From: Furcasterigmium furcatum
Taxonomy: Eukaryota; Ascomycota; Sordariomycetes; Glomerellales; Plectosphaerellaceae
Length of the DNA: 64,000 nt
Direction of reading: 5' to 3'
NCBI GenBank assembly: GCA_001599815.1
Contig: BCIA01000002.1
Span: forward strand, 2,825,626 to 2,889,625
Position numbers and translations under genes: made by a program
Shown: in pieces, positions 22,171 through 32,203 of the stretch
How the letters are laid out: the number at the start of each line of letters is the position of its first letter
Position numbering within the stretch: the first letter of the stretch is position 1
Notes under the pieces: generated by a model
Told to the model about the DNA's origin: nothing
The model's database searches: none
Seen by the model: the letters and a program-made list of their open reading frames with translations, nothing else

Positions 22171-23066
22171 ATGGCCATTCCCATGCACCGTCTTGGCGGT
22201 CGCGGTACGTGTCTCCCTCTTTCTTTCTCTCTTCAACATGCCCTTTACCCAGCCAGCCCATGATGTGATTTCACCGGCTCTAGGTCGCCGCCACGCCCTG
22301 CCGGCCAGGCATGGCCAGGCTCTCTCACAAAGTCAATGCCCGAAAACAAAAGTATTGACATCAGCGCACTGCAGCCTTCACTCACGCCGACGACGACGAC
22401 GATGAGACGGAGCGCGAGTACGACCGCCTCCGCGACCTCGCCCGCGCCGAGGCCGACAAGCGCAACGCCTGCTTCGAACGGTCCCAGGAGGCCTACCGCA
22501 ACGGCGACGGCGGCGCCGCCAAGTCCCTCTCCAACGAGGGCAAGTCTCACGCCGCCCGCATGGACGACTACAACCAGCAGGCCTCCGACTTCATCTTCCG
22601 CGCAAACAACGCCCAGGGCCGCATCGACCCGGACGAGATCGACCTCCACGGCCAGTTCGTCGAGGAGGCCGAGCGCATCCTCGAGCAGCGCGTCCGCGCC
22701 GACAAGGACCGCGGCGTGTCCCACCTCTACGCCATCGTCGGCAAGGGCAACCACAGCACCCGCGGCGTGCAGAAGCTGAAGCCCGCCGTCGAGAAGCTGT
22801 GCCGCGAGCTGGGGCTGAACTTCGCAACAGACGAGGAGAACACGGGCCGCATCCTCATTAACCTCCAGGGTGGAGAGGCCGTGATGCCCCCGCATGGCAA
22901 GCCACAAGACTACCATGGACACCAGCAGCAGCAGCACTATGGGGGACACCAACAACAGCAGCAGTATGGAGGGCATCACCAGCAGCAGCAGCAGCAGGAC
23001 GATGGTGCCGACCTCTTGGCAAAACTTGTCCGGAAGTTGGAGAAGAACTGCTGTCTGGTCATGTAG
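22171..23066 (+). CDS. Smr-domain protein with Q/H-rich repeats and CaaX end
   Basis: Two exons, 22171-22204 and 22375-23066, give 241 residues. The start MAIPMHRLGGR is spliced to AFTHADDDDDETEREYDRLR. Residues about 20-90 are a charged helical region, followed by an Smr domain about 95-175 with the diagnostic DLHG and the GKGNHSTRG loop. Smr domains bind nucleic acids and some are endonucleases. Behind it lie three Gly-His-poly-Gln units (GHQQQQHYG type), a short amphipathic helix and the terminal residues CCLVM. The last four, CLVM, form a CaaX box; Met at X predicts farnesylation and hence membrane attachment. Many fungal relatives share the DUF1771-Smr layout; the lipid tail is what stands out. 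Confidence 0.88.
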
Positions 23067-23355
23067 GCCATGTCCGGGCTCTGTTACCCATTTGTGTGTA
23101 CATTTCCACGGCGTTGGAGACATGGCTTGGAGTAAACTTCCTAGATACCTCTGTTTTGATATGCCTTATGTTAGATGACTCGATCCTCAAACGGCAATTA
23201 TCTGTTGTATTTGTTCCAATAATCTCCAGCGCTAAGCAGAGCAGCCCAGCAGGCTTAATGCACGGGCGCGGGATCTTGGGCGATGTCAACATCGGGCATC
23301 AGGCCCAAAACAAAAGAAAGAAATCTCAGGCCAAAAAGAAGAAAAAAATGAAAGA

Positions 23356-23452
23356 TGATGAGGACGCGATTCGAACGCGCGCGGGTTGCCCCACCAGGAA
23401 AGTTGTTAAGGTAACCTTAACCTGGCGCCATAACCAACTCGGCCACCTCACC
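23356..23452 (-). tRNA. tRNA-Leu (anticodon AAG), with intron
   Basis: 97 bases fold as a class II tRNA: acceptor GGTGAGG/CCTCATC with discriminator A, a D-arm, anticodon stem CCAGG/CCTGG, a long variable arm (GGG-CAA-CCC) and T-loop TTCGAAT. The anticodon loop starts TT-AAG-G and is followed by a 15-base intron after position 37 whose CTTAA pairs with the anticodon region. Mature length would be 82. A T7 run (23342-23348) lies just downstream as polymerase III terminator. The long variable arm and A73 support leucine. Confidence 0.93.
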
Positions 23453-24782
23453 TCGTACTGTGCTAAATTTGTTTCAAATTAGAAACTATATAGCTTTCAT
23501 GCTAGAGGATCATCCTCAGACCGCACCAGACACTCAACAAACACATTGACACTCGTTATAGATATTACAGGTGCTTGCGGCGGGCCTTGTTAAGAGGTTT
23601 AAACTCTTATCTTTTAAGATTTCTACCGTGGTATGTCTTTCATGGACTGATGTCGCCGCAACGGTCAAGGTCTCAGGGATCCCACCTTAGGAACTCGGAC
23701 ATGCCAATCCCGCCGTTATGGTCGCCAGACGTGGCGCGTTATTTGTTTTGCTAAAATCGAGGAGATTCGGCACTATGGGGAGGGTACCAGAACTTGCCAT
23801 GAGCGGATAGAGAGCCGACATGAAATCCAACAGCCAAGGTGACGGTGCTCAAGAATACACACTCCCTGTTGGTATTGACGCACCAAGTAAGGGGCCAAAT
23901 CTTCTTTCCCTCAAAACCAACCACGCTGCATGTTGATGGTTCTGCGTGTGGACGGTTCTGCATGGTGAAATGAACCCGGGCTTAGAGAAACCAGCCATCG
24001 ACCTTCCAAGAAGCTGGCTTTACGAACTTCGTCTTACCCCGAGCGCCCGATTCTCTGGTACTCGACATCGAGCAATGGGAGCCCTCGACAACCCCCTTCC
24101 CCCCCTTCCTTTTAACAAGGTCGGCCTGCTTTCAATGTTGAAAGATGCCCTCATGGCAGCTTCAAGAGGTCCTACATCATTGTTCGGGTAAGGGTTCCCC
24201 GGGGGAGACTGGGGAGACCCGCTCCCATAACGCATTGTTACCTTACGCCTTGATGTCGGAATAACTTCTATGCCGCCAAAGCCTTGGATCTAGCCATAAT
24301 CACAACATGGCCGCCAGAGTCTTTCTAAGGAGTCTAAGGAGTTTCTCTTCTGGCATGTGCCACAATGGCACGGGTGTCACAGTTCGGCCAGTTTCCTAAT
24401 GATGTATTATTGATGATCTACCAGCAGTCCTGGAGGCAGATGAGGTTCTGCCTAAATGGGACGCGTTCCGTATGGGCACATGTCATTTCTCCTGAAGTAG
24501 TGAGATCCCGCTAGGTTGATCGGAAGTTTTGAGGTTCGAGAAGATGTTTCCGTCTTTGTTGAGTGGTAAGCAATCTATGGCTGACGGAAGAGGCCGTAGA
24601 TTCCTAGCAAGCGGTCTTACTTTTTTAATTTAGGATGTGTATATATACTTACTAATAAAGTTAATACATTATAGAAGCTAGGATTATAAGGCTTAAATAA
24701 TAGTAGTAGGTAGGTAATGTTTAGTATTGATTATGAATCTAGTATGCTAGGCTAGGTTTTGAGCCCTTGTCTCACAACAGTT
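23453..24782. other. TA-rich, RIP-like spacer between inverted tRNA genes
   Basis: 1.33 kb without a supported gene. The part from about 24610 to 24760 is strikingly TA-rich (many TAATA, TATATA and TTAATAC words) compared with the G/C-rich surroundings. That is the look of a sequence mutated by repeat-induced point mutation, perhaps a relic of a mobile element. No coding remnant could be read. Confidence 0.55.
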
Positions 24783-24879
24783 GGTGAGGTGGCCGAGTTG
24801 GTTATGGCGCCAGGTTAAGGTTACCTTAACAACTTTCCTGGTGGGGCAACCCGCGCGCGTTCGAATCGCGTCCTCATCA
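24783..24879 (+). tRNA. tRNA-Leu (anticodon AAG), with intron
   Basis: Same sequence as the minus-strand copy at 23356-23452, in inverted orientation. The 3' trailer is also shared (CATCTTTCATTTTTT), ending in a T6 terminator at 24887-24892, while the 5' flanks differ. This points to a duplication that included the 3' flank. Structure and intron as in that copy. Confidence 0.93.
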
Positions 24880-25064
24880 TCTTTCATTTTTTGATCCACA
24901 GCCCCTGGGTAAACCTCGGGTGGCGGCGGTGGAGGTTTAGGACGGGACTCTGGCCGCTGAATCCCAGGAAAGCTGTCGCTCCTCCTAAAATTTCCGTCAT
25001 CAACATCACAGCCAAAGACTACCTACCACCACCCATCTAAACCCAGTATCTTTTTGACGACACA

Positions 25065-25495
25065 ATGGACAGGTATGCAACTATAATCAACCAGAAAATA
25101 CGGCAGAACCGCTCCCAATGCTGACCCGATGCTTCCAGCCTGACAAAAGCCGAGGAAACCCAGCTCCAGCAGCGCCTCCAGAAGCGACAGGTCAAGGAGT
25201 TCATGAACGTAAGGCTCAACCCTCTGCCGCAGCCTCGCACGACAGGCCGGCGAATCTTCGACGCCTCCCGACTTGCGACACATGCTAACGTCCTCCCGTC
25301 CAGATCTTCGGTAACGTCGTCGACCACTGCTTCGCCTCCTGCATCGACGACTTCACCTCAAAGTCCCTCTCCTCCCGCGAGAGCGGATGCATCACCCGCT
25401 GCGTCCAGAAGCAGATGTTCTCCCAGCAGCGCCTCAGCGAGCGCTTCCAGGAGAACAACGCCCAGATGACCGCCCAAATGCAGGGCGGCCAATAA
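25065..25495 (+). CDS. TIM9: mitochondrial intermembrane space chaperone TIM9
   Basis: Three exons, 25065-25072, 25139-25208 and 25304-25495, give 89 residues. The first coding exon is only 8 bases (ATG GAC AG). The protein carries the twin CX3C motif, CFASC and CITRC, spaced 19 residues apart, which forms two disulfides in small Tim proteins. The N-terminal helix TKAEETQLQQRLQKRQ and the helix after the second motif (QKQMFSQQRLSERFQE) fit TIM9 better than TIM10 or TIM8. It works with TIM10 as a hexamer carrying hydrophobic precursors across the intermembrane space. Intron 2 has a GCTAAC branch site. Confidence 0.93.
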
Positions 25496-26002
25496 GCGCC
25501 TCCCACCTAATCAACGAGTCTTGACGATTGGGCGTCCGATTAATGCATGCGGCGCTAGACAGCCCGGAAAGAGGCAAAAACAACGTGTACAACAACAGCT
25601 AAAACGGCGGCGATGGTGCCGGGATTTGTACGAGCGGAGGAGGAATCGTCTCCTCGTGTATACCACAATGGAAATGGAGGCGGAATGATTGTATAGACAC
25701 ACGCTGGCAGCCGCCGTTCCCAGGTGGCAAGGGCCATCTCTTTCTCGGAATGGCTAATTTCTACTCCATGATTCTCACAAAGGATTCATCCCGCGTCCGG
25801 ACATGTACTCAATCCCTGAAATGGGGTATCATCATGGTTTTTGGTACCTGACTCTATCGAATGTCACACACATCGCTGCGACTATCCACGTCGATCAGCG
25901 TGGTTCCGTTGGCGTAAGCAGAATCGTTCAACGCCCAAATATGCCTTCTCTTCTCTACCTGGGTGACTTCTGCCCGGCGCCATGCTCTTTCTCAGACCTA
26001 TT
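25496..26002. other. convergent intergenic region TIM9-NUP188
   Basis: About 500 bases between two stop codons. No gene or structured element is seen. Confidence 0.6.
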
Positions 26003-29000
26003 CTATTCCAAATCCTCGCTCAGCACGTCTCGCACGGCTTCAAGCTGTGCAATCACCTTGGCTTCGAGCACGTTATCCGGCTTGCCCTCCTCGCCGGGCG
26101 TACTGACCGCCGCGCTGCGCCATTCTACCTCCCGCTGGCCGAGGGGTAGCAGTCGTTCCTTCAGCAGCCGCCGAGTTGATAGCCAGAACTCGACGTTCTC
26201 CAACAGCGCGCCTGCATCCCATGCGATCTCGGGGATGTCCCTGGTGTTGTTAGCACGCAGTGTCCTGATGACCTTGATCAGGAGGGAAAGCGAGTGAGCC
26301 TCCGACACGGCAAGAAGGGTCACGTAGTGTGGTGTGTCGCGAGAGGCAGTGCGGCTGGCTCCTGGCGCTTCGAACCTCTCCACGCTGGACTTGAGGAGAT
26401 GAGGGAATTGGTTGAGAACATAGGCGATCTCCGGTGCTACCGTGCCCCCGAGCGCAGTCAGAAGGTTGAGGAGCAACGGCAGGATGCCCTTGGCCCAAAT
26501 GCTGTAGCATCTCTGTGCGCCAGCTATCTCGGAGAAAGGCGAGATGATCGGCTTGCGCATGAAGTTTGTGATGTTGGCGGAGGTCAAGTGACTGAGGATG
26601 CCATCAGCCGCCATCTGTTCGGCGACCATGGGCAGCGTGGACAGCTCCAGGAGGAACAGGATGCTCAACTCGCCGTAGATCGGGTCTCCATCGACTGTCA
26701 GCCTGTCTGACCACGAGAAGAGGGACGTGGCAGCATGCATGGCATCGTATGTGGACATGATGTTCAGGACTTGCGTCTGGCATTGATCCATGCCAGGCAT
26801 GCCGAGACAAGCTTGGAGAATTGCGGTGAGCAGCGCAAGGTCCTCCGGCGCGACAGCTGTTTCCGAGTCGTGGATGAGTGTCACCATCGCCCTGAAACCC
26901 TTCGCCACGACCTCATCCAAGAGATTGAGGATGGTTTGTGTCAATGTTGTGGCAGAGACACCAGTGCCAGTCGTGGACTCCCCAAAGCCTTTCCTGTCAC
27001 CCGTCCCATAGAGGCGGAGGCACACGTAGATCGTCTTCAATACAGTCCGGTAGCGTTCAATGGTTTCGGCCCCAAAGGGCTCCCGAATGGTGTGTAGCAC
27101 ACTGAACAAACTGCCCAGGAGTTGGTTGATGTCGTTAGCGGTGTGCGTGTGCCCGACCAGCCTCCTGAGGAGCATGAGTGCGAGCGTGCCCCTTTGGTCC
27201 ACGATGCGGACGAAGATGTTTTCCGGGCCCTGGCTTGACTCATTGGCACTCAAGCATTGCTGGGCGACTTGCAACATTTGCCGTTGGATGGTCCCATCGT
27301 TGGGGAGAGAGCTGCCCAACTCCAACAGAAGCACCTCCCAGGCCCGGAAGAGTGACTGGCTTGTGGTTAGATCACGAGCGGTTTGGTGATGGGGCTGTAC
27401 TCACGATTTGCGCGTCTACGAGGGATAGGTTGGCATTAGCAATCTCCATCTCCTTGCGGAAGCCGTCATCTCGTTTGCCGTGCCAGCCGGGGTCGAAGTC
27501 GAACATCTCGTTCGCGCGATCCAGAGCGAAGAAGAAATTCTTGCCCAGATGACCCGGTTCCAGCGACGTCCGCTTCAGACTTTCGGGCGATAGGCCCGGA
27601 TACTTGGCCGAGAAATTCTTGTCGAAGTTGCGGTGCAGCGAGTTGTTGTAGCTCGCGATCTCGACGCCATCGCGAAGATAGTAGTCCAAGTCGCTGATGA
27701 GGCTCTTGGCCAGCTCGCCAGAGTTGCTCATTTGTCGCTGGTGGTACAGTTGCATGGCGAAGATCTCAGCAATATATGCTGCCATCCTGGCTTCGATCGC
27801 CGCCCTGGTTGCATCTGATTTAGCTGTGGACGAGGCTGTCCTCAGGCCCTTGACGAAACCCTTCAGAGACTCGACGTAAGATGAGTCTTTCTGCATTGTA
27901 AAGATTGTCCATGGCCAGTGGTTCTGCGCGGAGTTAACAAACTCCAAGATGCGCAGGGCCTCTTCCAAGTCGAGGTCGTCGATCCTCCTCAGCTTGGCGA
28001 AGGCAGTGCCTAGAACCGAGGTGGGCAGCTCTGGGGACTTTCCTTCCTCTTTCATAGCATCCCGCGGTGTCTTGCCAGTGAGGAGGCAGTTTGACATCCA
28101 TTGCTGCCGGTTTTGAACAATGATTGAAAAGAATTGCCATGTTGCGGTGACCTCAGAAGGCAAACTCAGAGGCTTGCCCAGCCGCGATAGCAGATGCAAG
28201 AAGGAGCGCGAAGGGAGCGGACCGAGATAGCCCAGGAGCGACGGCGGGTCTTCGCGTGTCGTTGCGGCACTGACGACCAAGGCCCCTAGCACAGACATTG
28301 CCGGTTGCTTGAATTGCTCGTCAACGGCACTCAGCCGCGCAAACAAGGACGCCGCCTTGAACAGGTACGCCTCGAAGTCCGCAGCAGGCCTCGAGAGAAG
28401 AGATGCAACGCGAAGCAAATCTTTCGCAAAGTCGACCGTCGCGACAATTTGCTGCCTGACGGTGTGGAGCTTGTCGGTATACAACGTCAGGTCCGGAATC
28501 TCGAGGCCAGTGATCCAAGTACTAAGTAACGCCTGGAACCTCAAGGAACCTTGCGAGGCAGACTGGAAGGACTCGATGATGTAGTCTGCTGCAGGCCGCA
28601 ACGGCGCTGTCAGCGCATCAGAACTGGACACATCGCCGATGCTGTATGCATCCGTGATGAACCCATTCATTACGGGCACCAAATGGCGAATCAAGAGTGT
28701 CTGCTGGAACGCAGAGGGGAATCTCCAGGTTGAAGAGCTTTCGAACACATCCACAAGAGCCTGTGCAATGGCAACGCTGACTCGAGATAGGATCCTGTCA
28801 GCGACGCCAACCCAGATGTTGTTGGACCCTTGCTGCCGCCCGGTGAGCTTGTTGCCAGATCTCCTCTGAACCACACTTCTCATGACGCTGTCAACCAAGC
28901 TGGAGAAGAGCCGAATGGTCGACAGCAAGAAATCGAAGCGGTCAGGCGTCAGGTCCAAGTTGCCGACAAGCCGTGTCAATTTGCCCGCCCGAGCATCCGA

Positions 29001-31629
29001 GTTGAGGAGGTCGCATCGGGCCATGTAAGACCAAACACGCGTTGGGCAGAGCGGCAGCACGGCATGCAGGAACTGAACGCAGGCGTTGAGGATCAGAATG
29101 CCGGGTCCGTCTGCTGTTGTTTGGTCGTCTTGCATGTAGGCGTCCAAGATGCTGGTAACGACGGAAATGATGTCCTCGTTGCCAGAGATGTGCTTGCTTG
29201 TGTCTTCCAGGATATCGAGTCCGGCCTTAACAGACTCAGCCCCCTTCTTGCCTCGCCTGTCAGCCTTCAGAGTCTCTGATCGGAGCACCGTCGCCAGCAA
29301 CGATATGACTTCAGCCACTTCATCCGCGCCGAGATTCTCGAAGACGGCACGATAGCTCTCAGGAGACAGATGGACCTCGAGTCTCTTTCCAAGGAGGCCT
29401 AGTAAGGAGTGTTCGTGTTCCATGAGTGCAACGCGGCCGGTGTCGGAGATGAAGCGACCATACGTCCCGGCAGGTATCCTCAGGATGTCGTCTTCGTGGG
29501 ATCTCCGCGCCCAGGATGTTGCTGGGCTGAACAATTCTATGTCTTCCAGAATGCGGAAGGTGTTCGTGTTGTCTTCTTCTTGAGCCAGCTCGTAGTCCTG
29601 GAAATCAACCGGCAGGGCGAACGTAAGAGTAGGCGTCTTTCGAAGCAAGTCTAGGATAACATCTCCCTGCTCGTTGGTGGTCGAGCCACTGACCAAGGAA
29701 CGACAAAGGTTGATCAATGGCGAAAACTCGTAGGGAAACCGGCTGAAAGCTTGATGGAAGTAGCAACTCATGGCCTGCTCGTCTGATACGATGTGAGACG
29801 CGATATCGTGCGCAGACCCCACGGTATTCCGTGACAGGTCCCAGTAGCCCCTCCCAGTTGAAAGGACGCAAGATAGGGCCGAGACGGGGTCAGACTGGTA
29901 TCCCACCAAGGGAAACGTGGCTTTCAAAAAGTCGACGAAGACAAGGCGCAACTGAGCAGTCAGCCGTAGGGTGAAAGATCCCTCTCCAGACGACGAAGTG
30001 GCGGTCATCATGCCAGATACAACGTCGTAGACCCGGCCCTGGGACGTGACAGCCTGCGCAAGCTGCTCAATGATCTGCATGTCGTCCTTCAGTCCTGTCA
30101 TGGACAGAAACCCGTCGAAAGGAAGACTGTCCAAAGACACGATGCTGCCTGCAGACATTCGTCGACCGGTAGGAGGGCGCATCAAAGCTCCGGACTCGAA
30201 CGTTTCCTGGGCTCTTTGGTTCTGCAAGGTGTCTCGCTTCTCGGATCGCTCATTGTGCGACACTGTCATACGGTGGGCAATGACGGTCCAGACAAAAATG
30301 ACGGGAATCTGGCTCTCGCAGCCCGCGTCGGCAGCAGCCAGAATGGCATCGTGGACCTTGGTGAGAACGTCCGTCGAGGTGAGGTAGGGGTTGTTCTCTT
30401 CTCCATCCAGCTCTACATCCTGCGCCAAAAATGCAACGGACCTTGTCGGATTCAGCAGCTTCAGAGAGATGGCGCAAACCAGGGTCTGGAGCGGCGCGAC
30501 AAGCACGCTGATAGCTTCTTGCGCCTGAAATTCATTAGCACGGCCCACAAGGTGAGATGGAATACCCGTACCGAGCTGATTCCGTCCAGAAACATGTAGC
30601 CCTCCATAATAGAAAACCACTGCATGACAGTTTCCGGGGGCGCGAAGAACTCGCCGCGGGAGTTCAAGGATTGGAAGACGAGAGAAAGGGCGTGGACGAT
30701 CTCTGTCACGAGCGTCCTCTGCCAATCCAACTCGAGTTCCTCGGACTGCAAGCTCTTGTCGTCTATTTCTCTTTCATAGCCCTGCGAAAGGCTGTCCATG
30801 GTTTTCGAGAGAAGCTTCAGATTGGCATCGATGATCTGCTCGGCTTGTCTAGTACCGTCCTCGGCGGGGAGGACGGGGTATGTGGCATCGGAGAACCCGT
30901 TGCCCGCTGTGATTTGCTTCGTCTGAACGGCCAAAAACTCGGCTTGCGCCAGGTCTGCAGCCATGGCAAGGTATCTCCGCTCGGCGAGGTACGTGCGGAA
31001 AATCCTCAGGCGTCGTGTTTCGTCCTTTTCGAAGTCCTTCCAGATCGCATCAGCGTCCATTGTTATGCCCGAGAGAGGCAGTAAGCTCGATATCGAGCCG
31101 TTGCTGACACCAGCAGCCTCCTGCAGATTTACGGCATCCTGTGTTGACAGCGGTCCGGCAAGATGGCTAGCTGGCCGTGCCTGGAATTCGAGAACAACAA
31201 GACGGAGGGCAGCGACCAGGTTGATTCTGGCGCCCTGGCTCAGCCACTTCGCATCGTCCTTGATGGTCTGGATGTTGAAGGCTCCGTTGGATGTCGGCGT
31301 AACGTGAATAGCTGCTGTTTTCGTGTCGAAGTCGGTCGTGGCGGAGTCGGTTTGGGGGACAAACGCTGTAGAGGGGTCTCGCAGCAAGGATCGCACGTAA
31401 TCGTCTTGTAGAAACTGAGTGAGGGCATCGCTGGTACGAAGGGAGCCAGCCTCGGAGGCCAAGGCTGTGGCGACGAGTTTCCATGACCTGGGCTAAAGTC
31501 AGCTTCGGGCCAAACAAGGCGCAAGATGTAGGGAGGGCATGGTGGTCGTTGAACGTACAGGAGGATGGTGTCACCCTTCAGACACTCTTCTAACGAAGGA
31601 AAATAGACTCGATCGGACACTGGCGCCAT
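26003..31629 (-). CDS. NUP188: nucleoporin NUP188
   Basis: Four exons on the minus strand, 31629-31559, 31487-30572, 30524-27405 and 27355-26003, give 1819 residues. NUP188 is a large alpha-solenoid scaffold nucleoporin of the inner ring, partner of NIC96. The start MAPVSDRVYFPSLEECLKG joins through a GTACGT/CAG intron to SWKLVATALAS, the usual N-terminal motif of the fungal family. Further family segments are GPLSTQDAVNLQEAAGVS, FVWTVIAHRM, ENPFGA-like EPFGAETIERYRTVLK and APEDLALLTAILQACL. The whole length is helical, as expected for stacked helices. No FG repeats occur, which agrees with a scaffold role. It is head-to-head with TRP1. Confidence 0.93.
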
Positions 31630-32203
31630 TGCGACGGTGGTCGAGCGCGCAGTGCGGTCCAGTGCTTCATGAGGCGCCGGTGCTGGGCCAAGACTTGAAG
31701 ACAAATCCTAGCAGACGCGGTTTGTCGCGAGGATGGAGCTGCTGGAGTTGAGCTTGCAAAAGGTACAAGGTACCTGAAGGGCAGCCTGCCACTTTTTTCC
31801 CGAGTCTCTGACTGCCAGACCACCCGGGGTTTTGCCGGGTGACTTGCGCACGGGCCTTCTCCAACTCTTCTGAGCTGCAAGGCACGCATCCGATTCGGAG
31901 ACAGGGGTGGCGCCTTCCGCAACGTGTGTGGAGAATTCATATCGATAGAGGGTCGCGCTCTTCGCACTGCTTTCCCGCTCAGTATTATAGGTAAGCTACA
32001 GTGCGAGTTTGTGGCTTGCTGACTGCTGCGAAAAGCGGCCGCTCTCAGTCAAGCCTCTTTCGCCTTGGACCTCCGGGCACCGTTTGACTCACCCACGACA
32101 TCACGACACAAGGCTTCCTGGCTCACACGGCTTCGCTAGACCTTCAATGCGCGCTGTGAGACACCGGCCAGCTCATTAGAACCCGACCAAGACCTCTGAC
32201 AAG
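31630..32203. promoter_or_regulatory. divergent promoter NUP188 / TRP1
   Basis: 574 bases between two start codons. No clear TATA box. A TGACTC (32086-32091), the core of the general amino-acid control element bound by CPC1/GCN4, lies about 115 bases upstream of the TRP1 start. It could serve TRP1, but a 6-base match is weak evidence. Confidence 0.5.

Noticed and set aside
22245..23123. A 292-codon minus-strand frame opposite the Smr-domain gene.
   Set aside because: Very Leu/Val-rich reverse reading of the CAG and GAC runs; the plus strand has a recognised domain.
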